A DNA stretch of 10,655 nt from Planctomycetaceae bacterium (GTDB lineage: Bacteria; Planctomycetota; Planctomycetia; Pirellulales; Pirellulaceae). Numbering within the stretch: the first letter of the stretch is position 1; each line of letters opens with the position of its first letter. The position numbers and the translations under genes were made by a program. The notes below the pieces were generated by a model. The model was not told where the DNA came from. It saw nothing but the letters and a program-made list of their open reading frames with translations, and ran no database searches. Below are positions 1 to 6,011 of the stretch, piece by piece. The stretch lies in NCBI GenBank assembly GCA_002708345.1, contig PANG01000024.1:1-10655 (forward strand), given 5' to 3'.

Positions 1-1390
1 CCGCAACGACGGCAACGGGAAATTCACCGATGTCACCAGCGAGGCGGGTGTTGGACATGTCGGCTGGGATTACGGTTGTCTCTGGCTGGACGTGGACAAC
101 GACGGCTACCTGGACCTGGCGGTGACCCACTACAGCGGTGCCATTCTCTACCGGAACCGTGGCGATGGGACTTTCGAGGATCAGACAGAAGCATCCGGAC
201 TGGGCAGCATCCACCAGTTCCTGCTCGGCATGACCGCTGGCGATTACGACCACGATGGCGACCTGGACCTGTTCTTCTGCGGCTATGTTCTTTTTGACCG
301 CGAAAAGGCCCGTAACCGGCCAATGGTCGCCGGGCGTCCGGCGGTCTGGACCAACCCGGTCTCGTACAAACCACTTCCGAGTGTCCTCATGCGCAATAAC
401 GGCGAGGGCGTTTTCGAGGATGTCACCGAGGACGCAGGAGTCGCCAACCCGGCCGGCAAGAGCATGCAGGCCCTGTTCTGTGACTTCAACAACGATGGAT
501 GGCCGGATCTCTACGTCGCCAATGACGTGGGAACTGCCGATGCGATGTTCCAGAATAACGGGGATGGGACTTTTGACGATGTCTCAACACTCTCCGGTAC
601 TTTCGACCGACGGGCCAGCATGGGTGTGGCTGTCGGAGATGTCTGGCATACCGGCATGATGGACCTGTTCACAACCCACTGGGTCAACGAGGACCATGCA
701 CTCTGGCGGAACCAGAGTGCTACCACGCCGGACAAATCCATCCTGCTCGAGGACGTCGGTCCGACAACCGGCATCCTTGATATCAAGTCGACCGCCGACG
801 TCGGCTGGGGTATCGAGCTGATCGATTACGACAACGATGGGCACCTCGACATCATGCTTGCCAATGGAAGCACCATCGAGGATGAACTCACGCTGGAAGT
901 GCTCGAGGATCCAAAGCTGCTTCCCCAGCGATGTCGTGTGCTGCGAAATGATGGCAAGGCCAACTTCCTCGACATCAGCAGAGGAGGGGGCAGTTTTTTT
1001 CAGCGCGAACTGGTTACCCGTGGTCTCTCCGCTGCCGACTATGACCAGGACGGCCGGATGGATGTCGCCATCGTGCTCCATAGTGGCGAGGGGACGCTGC
1101 TGCGAAACACATCCAAGGGCACCGGTAACTGGCTCCAGGTCAAGCTGGAAGGGAGCGACAGCAACCGCTTCGGTATCGGGGCCCGTATCCAGGTCACCAC
1201 CCGCTCGAACACTTATACCCGCCAGTGCGTACTGAGTTCGAGTTACCTGAGCAGCAACAGCATGGTCTGGCATTTCGGGCTGGGAGATGCAGAAATCGCC
1301 GAAAGCGTGACCGTCAGCTGGCCAGCCGGCGGGGCAACTGAGCAAAAAAGTGTGAAACTGAACCAGCGAATTACGATTCAGGAGAAATAG
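1..1390 (+). CDS. FG-GAP/VCBS repeat protein with C-terminal ASPIC/UnbV domain (5' end missing)
   Basis: The reading frame is open from base 2 at the left edge to a TAG at 1388-1390, giving 462 visible residues; the true start lies outside the window. At least five calcium-loop type motifs of the form DxDxDGxxD or close to it are visible (DNDGYLDL, DHDGDLDL, DFNNDGWPDL, DYDNDGHLDI, DYDQDGRMDV), each followed by a short strand and often by RNxGDGTFED-like text. This is the pattern of integrin-like FG-GAP/VCBS propeller blades. The last 90 or so residues (NWLQVKLEG, NRFGIGARI, WHFGLGDAE, VSWPAGG) match the ASPIC/UnbV domain, which usually closes such proteins. Family members are typically exported and are related to the eukaryotic CRTAC1 proteins; their role is adhesion or carbohydrate binding at best guess, and the substrate is unknown. 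A GTG at 92 is an internal codon, not a start, because the repeat pattern continues upstream of it. Confidence 0.93.
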   Translation, partial: RNDGNGKFTDVTSEAGVGHVGWDYGCLWLDVDNDGYLDLAVTHYSGAILYRNRGDGTFEDQTEASGLGSIHQFLLGMTAGDYDHDGDLDLFFCGYVLFDREKARNRPMVAGRPAVWTNPVSYKPLPSVLMRNNGEGVFEDVTEDAGVANPAGKSMQALFCDFNNDGWPDLYVANDVGTADAMFQNNGDGTFDDVSTLSGTFDRRASMGVAVGDVWHTGMMDLFTTHWVNEDHALWRNQSATTPDKSILLEDVGPTTGILDIKSTADVGWGIELIDYDNDGHLDIMLANGSTIEDELTLEVLEDPKLLPQRCRVLRNDGKANFLDISRGGGSFFQRELVTRGLSAADYDQDGRMDVAIVLHSGEGTLLRNTSKGTGNWLQVKLEGSDSNRFGIGARIQVTTRSNTYTRQCVLSSSYLSSNSMVWHFGLGDAEIAESVTVSWPAGGATEQKSVKLNQRITIQEK

Positions 1391-1423
1391 GTTAGTCCAC
1401 GATAATTGCTGGCCGATATTTCC

Positions 1424-1432
1424 TGTAAGATA
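1424..1432 (+). promoter_or_regulatory. Possible promoter element TGTAAGATA upstream of the DUF3179 gene
   Basis: TGTAAGATA lies in the 94-base gap after the UnbV gene, 53 bases before the ATG at 1485. TAAGAT resembles a -10 box and the preceding TG resembles an extended -10. Closely similar strings occur upstream of the next two genes (2235-2242 and 3423-3431). No convincing -35 box at 16-18 bases was found. The promoter role is an inference from the recurrence. Confidence 0.35.
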
Positions 1433-1484
1433 AATTATTGTCCCCTGGATGACGAAAAAGATCGGGTCTGAAAAGGTCATCATA

Positions 1485-2129
1485 ATGAACAAAGCCCTGC
1501 TCATCGGCGTGCCACTTGCGGCACTGCTTGCCGCTGGAGTCTTTTTCTATCCGCGTCTTCAGGATGCGAACCAGCATGGCAGCGAGCACACCGCAACGGG
1601 TGGCGAGGCCCATCATCACCCGATTCAGTACCGCAATAAAGACTCACGCGACGCCATCACCGAACCGGAATTCGTTGCCGCCGGTGAACTCCTGATCGCC
1701 GGAGGCACCAAGGGAATCGGTGTCTCGATCGATGGCGAGAGTCGCTTTTACCCTCTCTATGTCCTGCAGTATCACCAGGTGATCAACGACAAGATCGGTA
1801 ACAGTGCGATCGCCTGCAGTTACTGATCGAGCGAACAAACGCTCATGGTCCATGAGCGAAAGCTAAAGAATGCGAACGACGTGATGGAGATGAGAGTCTC
1901 CGGAAAAGTTCAGGATGGCAACCTGATCATGTACGACAAGGCGACCGATTCCGAGTGGCTCCAGGAAACCGGTGAAGCTCTCACGGGAGAACAGAAAGGC
2001 GCACGCTTGACCGAGCTCGACGAAACCAAGCGAACGCTGAATGTCCGCTGGGACGTCTGGAGCAAAGAGCATCCCGAGTCCCAGGTCCTCTTCTGTGATC
2101 ACTGCGAGACCCAGCAGGGTGAGCAGTAA
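1485..2129 (+). CDS. DUF3179-family protein, candidate selenoprotein with in-frame UGA (Sec114)
   Basis: Read through one TGA at 1824-1826, this frame encodes 214 residues ending at TAA 2127-2129. Residues 3-21 form a hydrophobic signal or anchor segment (LLIGVPLAALLAAGVFFY), so the protein is probably exported. The rest matches DUF3179 on both sides of the TGA: before it, GVSIDGESRFYPL and HQVINDKIG; after it, RVSGKVQDGNLIMYDKATDSEWLQ and GEALTGEQKGARL. Aligned by eye to the recalled family motif VTYCPLCxTxxxxxR, the spacing is exact and the TGA falls on the first cysteine. The local motif is C111-S-Y-U114, a CxxU pair; the second family cysteine is replaced by Glu117. A C-terminal CDHC (C204, C207) is also present. 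ATG 1485 is preferred over the in-frame ATG at 1449 because AAAAGG at 1471-1476 is well spaced and the hydrophobic segment follows. The enzymatic function of DUF3179 is not known to me. Alternatives are a nonsense-mutated pseudogene or a sequencing error, but the hairpin just downstream favours selenocysteine. Confidence 0.78.
1824..1826 (+). other. In-frame UGA, probable selenocysteine codon
   Basis: The TGA is followed in the same frame by 100 sense codons that carry the second half of the DUF3179 domain. It occupies the column of a conserved family cysteine, as recalled. TGA is used as an ordinary terminator at 3414-3416 and 9388-9390, so global UGA reassignment is unlikely. Confidence 0.72.
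1840..1858 (+). promoter_or_regulatory. Candidate bacterial SECIS hairpin within the DUF3179 coding sequence
   Basis: CGCTCATG (1840-1847) and CATGAGCG (1851-1858) are perfect reverse complements around a GTC loop (1848-1850). Opening the top G-C pair gives a 7-bp stem with a GGUCC loop. The apex GGUC is the same as at the tip of the E. coli fdhF SECIS, where the loop G and U contact the SelB elongation factor. There are 21 bases between the UGA and the loop; bacterial SECIS loops are reported about 16-37 bases downstream, with a G among the first two loop positions, and both conditions are met. A weaker competing stem is possible (GAGCG 1829-1833 with CGCTC 1840-1844). Function is inferred from structure and position. 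Confidence 0.7.
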
Positions 2130-2184
2130 ACGTACTCCCTGCACGCGAGTCTCTCTTCTGGCCACCTCGCTCCAGGCAATTGAT

Positions 2185-2201
2185 CCGCCATCGCGGTTTT
2201 T
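2185..2201 (+). terminator. Weak rho-independent terminator candidate after the DUF3179 gene
   Basis: CCGC (2185-2188) pairs with GCGG (2193-2196) around a CATC loop and is followed directly by five T residues (2197-2201). The stem is short but all G-C. It lies in the gap between the DUF3179 stop and the next start at 2277, and upstream of the TGTAAGAT motif, where a terminator would fit. Confidence 0.35.
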
Positions 2202-2234
2202 CTCTCCAGCGGCATGATCCGCCCTGGCTACTGG

Positions 2235-2242
2235 TGTAAGAT
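2235..2242 (+). promoter_or_regulatory. Possible promoter element TGTAAGAT upstream of the BNR-repeat gene
   Basis: This is the second copy of the TGTAAGAT string, 34 bases before the chosen ATG at 2277. Its position argues against the longer in-frame start at 2214, which would put the motif inside the coding sequence. No clear -35 box was seen. Confidence 0.33.
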
Positions 2243-2276
2243 CGGTGCGACAGGAATTGACCCAGATGGAGATGCC

Positions 2277-3416
2277 ATGCAACCCTTCAAGATCATCAAC
2301 CAGGGACTAGTCTTCGATGCCAGCACCGCCCCTGCGGATCGGCAGGCATGCTACTTCACCAGCCTGGCCCAACTCGACTCGGGAACCGTGCTCGCTGGCT
2401 GGCAAACGGGCCTGACCAAGCACTCACCAACCAACACGATCCGCATTGCCCGCTCGACAGACCAGGCAGAGAGCTGGCAGGGGATTCCCTGGGAATTCGA
2501 AACCTCGCTGGATGGAATCCCCGGGTCCCTGGCAGCAGCGGAAATGATCGAGGCGGAACCAGGGCGACTGCTGCTCTTTAGCACCTGGTTCGATCGATCT
2601 GATCCAGACAGGCCACTGTTCAACCCCGAGACCGAGGGCATACTTCGTTCCCAACAGATACTCGCGATCTCCACCGACGAGGGAAACAGCTGGGGCCCCT
2701 GGCAGGTGATTCCGACCCCGGGATTGACCGGCTGCGCAACAACCGGGCCTCCCATCAAGTGGCCCGACGGGACAATCGCTCATGCCTTCGAGAGTTTCAA
2801 GGAATTCGATGACCCCGAACCGGCAGTCCTTGGTGCCTGGCTTGTCACAACCAGCGATGGCGGCCGCAGCTTTGGGGCACCCTGGCTGATTGCCCGGGAT
2901 CCGGCGGACCAGGTTTACTACTGGGACCAGCGACTCTTTGCCGGTGAAGAAGCAGGAGAGTTCCTGGCACTTTTCTGGACCCATGACCGGGCGGGCCAAA
3001 AAGACCTTGATCTTCACCAGCTCCAGGCCTCGCTGGCCGATGGCAGCCAGGCTGCCGCAAAGCCCCGGCCTACCGGCATCCCGGGCCAGATTGCCTCGGC
3101 AGGCATCACCACTGACGGTCGCCTGCTGGCCTTTATCGTGGACCGGGGAAATCCTGGCACGATGACCCTCTGGCAATCAGACGACGATGGCAGCAGCTGG
3201 CCGAAAGAGGCCTGCCTGGTGGTCCATGTTCACGATGAACAGGCAGCGATCAGCCAGGGCACGGAGGACATTGACTTTGCAGAGTACTGGGAGGACATGG
3301 GCAAGTGGAGCTTCGGCCACCCGACCATGATCCCACTTGAGAACGGGGAGTGGCTGCTTGCTTACTATGCCGGTACTCCAAAGGCGATGAGTATCCACTG
3401 GGCAAAGATCGGCTGA
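2277..3416 (+). CDS. BNR/Asp-box repeat protein, sialidase-like beta-propeller
   Basis: The protein has 379 residues and no signal peptide, so it is probably cytoplasmic. Asp-box motifs (S/T-x-D-x-G-x-S/T-W/F) recur: STDEGNSW near residue 132, TSDGGRSF near 192, SDDDGSSW near 301, and a degenerate STDQAESW near 60. This spacing is typical of the six-bladed sialidase fold. Family members of this kind are annotated as exo-alpha-sialidase or sialidase-like, but I cannot assign the catalytic arginine triad or nucleophile tyrosine with confidence, so enzymatic activity and substrate are open. ATG 2277 is preferred to 2214 because GGAG at 2268-2271 is 5 bases upstream and the residues added by the longer form look like non-coding sequence. 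It ends at TGA 3414-3416. It has its own putative promoter motif upstream, so it may be transcribed separately from the DUF3179 gene. Confidence 0.85.
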   Translation: MQPFKIINQGLVFDASTAPADRQACYFTSLAQLDSGTVLAGWQTGLTKHSPTNTIRIARSTDQAESWQGIPWEFETSLDGIPGSLAAAEMIEAEPGRLLLFSTWFDRSDPDRPLFNPETEGILRSQQILAISTDEGNSWGPWQVIPTPGLTGCATTGPPIKWPDGTIAHAFESFKEFDDPEPAVLGAWLVTTSDGGRSFGAPWLIARDPADQVYYWDQRLFAGEEAGEFLALFWTHDRAGQKDLDLHQLQASLADGSQAAAKPRPTGIPGQIASAGITTDGRLLAFIVDRGNPGTMTLWQSDDDGSSWPKEACLVVHVHDEQAAISQGTEDIDFAEYWEDMGKWSFGHPTMIPLENGEWLLAYYAGTPKAMSIHWAKIG

Positions 3417-3434
3417 CTATCCTGTTAAGATAGT
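3416..3434 (+). promoter_or_regulatory. Inverted repeat overlapping a TGTTAAGAT motif before the CD225 gene
   Basis: ACTATC (3416-3421) and GATAGT (3429-3434) form a 6-bp inverted repeat with a 7-base spacer, starting on the last base of the BNR gene stop codon. The right arm overlaps TGTTAAGATA (3423-3432), a near copy of the motif upstream of the two preceding genes, 39 bases before the ATG at 3471. No T-tract follows, so a terminator is unlikely; a promoter with an overlapping operator is possible but unproven. Confidence 0.3.
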
Positions 3435-3470
3435 TCAACCAACTTCTCCCAAGACAAGGACATACCGAAA

Positions 3471-3860
3471 ATGACAGAAATGAAGATCTGTCCCCAGTGT
3501 TCGGAGGAATCAGAATCGCAATTCAATCACTGCTGGAATTGTGGTACTTCCCTGGATCCGGAAAATGACTCCGTTGATCAAGCAGCCGACATGGAATTAG
3601 AGGACATCCATATTCAGCCAACCGTGGAAAAAGTATCGACCGGATCTTCCCTGGGATGGTCCGTGTTTGCATTACTGCTGTTTTTCCCCACGGGGCTCAT
3701 GGCCGTCCTTTACTCGTCTATTGCTGAGATTACCTTCATGCACGAAAAAATGTCGAAAGCACAGCAGTATGCAAATCGGGCGCAGACCTGGCGAATTATC
3801 ACTTACCTGGTCTTCATCGTTGTCCTGTTTTTCACGTGCGTCAGTTTAATGTCCTATTAA
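3471..3860 (+). CDS. Zinc-ribbon protein with CD225/dispanin-like membrane domain
   Basis: The protein has 129 residues. The N terminus carries a four-cysteine zinc ribbon, C7-PQ-C10 and C21-WN-C24. An acidic linker (about residues 29-55) leads to two membrane segments, about 62-83 and 107-127. The region between them, with LGWSVFALLLFFPTG, AVLYSS, then A-xx-YANRAQTW, resembles the CD225/dispanin (IFITM-like) fold: a first membrane helix, a short loop rich in small residues with Ala/Lys/Trp, and a second helix. Bacterial zinc-ribbon/CD225 proteins are common, but their function is not established. AAGGA at 3456-3460 lies 10 bases before ATG 3471; an in-frame ATG at 3480 is a possible alternative. 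Codons are visibly less GC-rich than in neighbouring genes. Confidence 0.83.
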   Translation: MTEMKICPQCSEESESQFNHCWNCGTSLDPENDSVDQAADMELEDIHIQPTVEKVSTGSSLGWSVFALLLFFPTGLMAVLYSSIAEITFMHEKMSKAQQYANRAQTWRIITYLVFIVVLFFTCVSLMSY

Positions 3861-3964
3861 TGTCCCGTTTCTGACAACCGGATTGGACTTGCCACCAAGA
3901 CTGCATCCGCGCACAACTGGCCGGCTGACAACCTGGAGTCCATTTTTTTCTGGGAACTATTCTG

Positions 3965-4786
3965 ATGAGATGGTCATGCTCCTGCTGTTTCCTGGTGGCT
4001 GTATCCCTCACGCTCCCGGCAGCCGCCCAGCAGGCTCCCGGACAAAAGGAAAACATCTCCGCCTCGCTGCCTGGCAACCAGATAGCCCGCGTGATTGCCA
4101 CGCTGCCGGCGATCACCACTTTCCAGGCCAGCCCATCCGACCGCTTCCTTGTCGACCTGGCCAGCGTCCGCCGGGGACATCCCTATCGCGGCCGGCGGGC
4201 CGAACGTCCCCACACGGGAGGGCACGTCTATTTCACACTTGACAGGCTGCCACTGCAGGCAGAAAAGGTGAATTCCTACCCGCCGATCTATGCCGTGGCG
4301 GACGGCGTGGTGACACGGATCGACTACTCCTTCCGGCTCCGTGAGATGTTTGAACCGGCGCTCAAGGAGCGGGTCGCCAACGAGCGATACGGGATCGGCC
4401 TCGCATTCGCTCGCGAGGGAAATACCGCCATTACCTTCCATTACAGCATCGAGCCCTTCATTAATCCGGACAACAAGGACTTTTACCGCCCCTTCCTGAT
4501 GGTCAAGCCGGGCGACCGCGTCAAGAAAGGGGATGTGATCGCCAGGATGTACCTGCCTAACAACGTGAAGCTGGCCGAGAAGTCCCATATTCACTTCAAC
4601 CTCAACCGCAGCGGGGGTGGCGGATTCGTGGCTCCCGCGATTTTCAACCAGGAGATCGTGCGGGAATTCCATCGCCGCTGGAATCTCTTCTCCAACGACC
4701 CCGATGCCCCGATCCCTCCCTGCATGGGCTACAAGCTCGAGGCAGACGAGAATCCATTCCAGCGAAAACCCGCCGACCGCCTGTAA
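3965..4786 (+). CDS. Secreted M23/LytM-like peptidase-fold protein
   Basis: The protein has 273 residues. A signal peptide (about residues 1-22, ending LPAAAQQ) indicates export. The core has features of the M23 (LytM) fold: IYAVADGVVTRIDYS, an ITFHYS strand with H159, VKPGDRVKKGDVIARM, and an HIHF motif with H208 and H210. In M23 enzymes the HxH motif supplies a catalytic and a zinc-binding histidine. The usual upstream HxxxD zinc motif is not clean: H83, H87 and D93 are in the right region (PHTGGHVYFTLD) but with different spacing. It may be a peptidoglycan or protein endopeptidase, or a degenerate member. The start at ATG 3965 is supported by GGGAA at 3952-3956 and by the signal peptide that follows. 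It lies 17 bases before the MetE-like gene and is likely cotranscribed with it. Confidence 0.78.
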   Translation: MRWSCSCCFLVAVSLTLPAAAQQAPGQKENISASLPGNQIARVIATLPAITTFQASPSDRFLVDLASVRRGHPYRGRRAERPHTGGHVYFTLDRLPLQAEKVNSYPPIYAVADGVVTRIDYSFRLREMFEPALKERVANERYGIGLAFAREGNTAITFHYSIEPFINPDNKDFYRPFLMVKPGDRVKKGDVIARMYLPNNVKLAEKSHIHFNLNRSGGGGFVAPAIFNQEIVREFHRRWNLFSNDPDAPIPPCMGYKLEADENPFQRKPADRL

Positions 4787-4803
4787 CTGCCAGGATATAA
4801 CCG

Positions 4804-5967
4804 ATGCAAAGAAGTAACGACCGTTTTCTGACAACGCATGTGGGCAGCCTGGCGCGTCCCCAGGAACTGCTCGAGTCCATGCTCTCCAGGCAGCGGGGTG
4901 AGGAGCATGACGAGCAGCAATTCCAGGCCCTGGTCCAGGAGGCCGTGGGGGACGTCGTTCGCCGCCAGAGCGAGGCGGGGATCGATGTGATCTGTGACGG
5001 GGAACAGGGCAAGGCAAGTTTCCTGACTTACGTCTCCGAGCGGTTAAGTGGTTTCGAGGCTCGTGACGAGGAAGGGGAGGATCTCTGGAAAGAGTCCCGT
5101 GAGACCCTTGCCTTTCCGGAATTCTACGAGGCGCACAAGCGGTACCGCGAGGGAATCGTCGCCAGCCCGGTGCAGCTGGTCTGCACTGGCCCGCTCACCT
5201 ATACCGGGCAGGAGGCGCTCCAGAGGGACATTGCCACGATCAAGGCGGCAGCGGCGGAAGTGGCAGCGGAAGAAGTTTTCATGACCGCCATCTCGCCATC
5301 GGACATTGAAGGCCAGCAGGCAAACGAGTACTACGCCAGCGAGGAAGAGTACCTCGAGGCCATTGCCGACGCGATGCACGAGGAATACAAGGCGATCGTG
5401 GATGCGGGACTACTCCTGCAGGTCGACGACCCGCGTCTGCTGACTTACTACATTTCCCGGCCCGACATCGACGTGGCAGGCTGTCGCCGCTGGGCCGAGC
5501 AGCGCGTCGAGGTACTGAACCATGCCCTGCGCGATATTCCTCCCGAACGAGTTCGCTTCCATACCTGCTATGGGATCAACATCGGCCCGCGCGTGCACGA
5601 GATGAACCTTGCGGACATTGTGGACATCATGCTGCGGGTGAACGCCGGGGCCTATTCCTTCGAGGCCGGCAACCCTCGTCACGAGCACGAGTGGAAGGTC
5701 TGGGAGGATATCGAGGCTCCCGAAGGAAAGATCCTGGTGCCCGGTGTGATCTCACACTCCACCCCCCTGGTAGAGCACCCGGAACTGGTTGCCCAGCGGC
5801 TTGTTCGCTTTGCCAGCGTGGTAGGCAGGGAAAACGTGATTGGCGGGAGCGACTGCGGATTCTCATCCTTTGCCAATACCGAGCCGGAGATTCACCCCTC
5901 GATTGTCTGGACCAAGTTTGCTGCGCTTGCCGAGGGAGCACGAATTGCTTCCCAACAACTGTGGTAA
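4804..5967 (+). CDS. MetE C-terminal-domain-like zinc methyltransferase
   Basis: The protein has 387 residues, no signal peptide, and corresponds to a stand-alone C-terminal barrel of cobalamin-independent methionine synthase. The N terminus FLTTHVGSLARP and the IDVICDGEQGK segment are typical of this family. The zinc ligands expected from MetE can be identified: H253 and C255 in FHTCYG, E287 in FEAGN, and C351 in GSDCGF. Short single-domain members include archaeal-type methionine synthases, epoxyalkane:coenzyme M transferases and many uncharacterised enzymes; they move a methyl or alkyl group to or from a zinc-bound thiolate. The real substrate cannot be read from the sequence. ATG 4804 has AGGA at 4792-4795, 8 bases upstream. 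The pairing with a secreted M23-like protein has no obvious metabolic meaning and may only be shared transcription. Confidence 0.9.
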   Translation: MQRSNDRFLTTHVGSLARPQELLESMLSRQRGEEHDEQQFQALVQEAVGDVVRRQSEAGIDVICDGEQGKASFLTYVSERLSGFEARDEEGEDLWKESRETLAFPEFYEAHKRYREGIVASPVQLVCTGPLTYTGQEALQRDIATIKAAAAEVAAEEVFMTAISPSDIEGQQANEYYASEEEYLEAIADAMHEEYKAIVDAGLLLQVDDPRLLTYYISRPDIDVAGCRRWAEQRVEVLNHALRDIPPERVRFHTCYGINIGPRVHEMNLADIVDIMLRVNAGAYSFEAGNPRHEHEWKVWEDIEAPEGKILVPGVISHSTPLVEHPELVAQRLVRFASVVGRENVIGGSDCGFSSFANTEPEIHPSIVWTKFAALAEGARIASQQLW

Positions 5968-6011
5968 CTGCCTATCATGGAGAGATCTAACCACTGCCTG
6001 AAAGATCCAGA

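Noticed and set aside
584..1504. Open frame of 306 codons on the minus strand
   Set aside because: It is antisense to the well-supported FG-GAP/UnbV gene and shows no domain.
1824..1826. UGA read as tryptophan or glycine through an alternative genetic code
   Set aside because: TGA ends the BNR gene (3414-3416) and the PQQ gene (9388-9390) at natural family lengths, and the family residue at this column is Cys, not Trp or Gly.
1840..1858. Hairpin as a terminator
   Set aside because: No T-tract follows and it lies within an intact coding frame.
1485..2129. Two separate genes, 1485-1826 and 1845-2129
   Set aside because: They are in the same frame, the two halves make one continuous DUF3179 domain, and the ATG at 1845 has no ribosome-binding site and lies inside the hairpin stem.
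1485..2129. Pseudogene by nonsense mutation
   Set aside because: It cannot be fully excluded, but there is no other lesion in the frame, the stop falls exactly on the conserved cysteine, and a SECIS-like hairpin follows at the right distance.
2214..2276. Longer N terminus for the BNR gene
   Set aside because: The added residues cover the TGTAAGAT motif and show no family similarity, while ATG 2277 has a well-placed GGAG.
3974..5017. Long open frame on the minus strand (347 codons)
   Set aside because: It overlaps the M23-like and MetE-like genes, and its translation is low-complexity and Pro/Arg/Gly-rich with no recognisable domain. It is a shadow of GC-rich codons.
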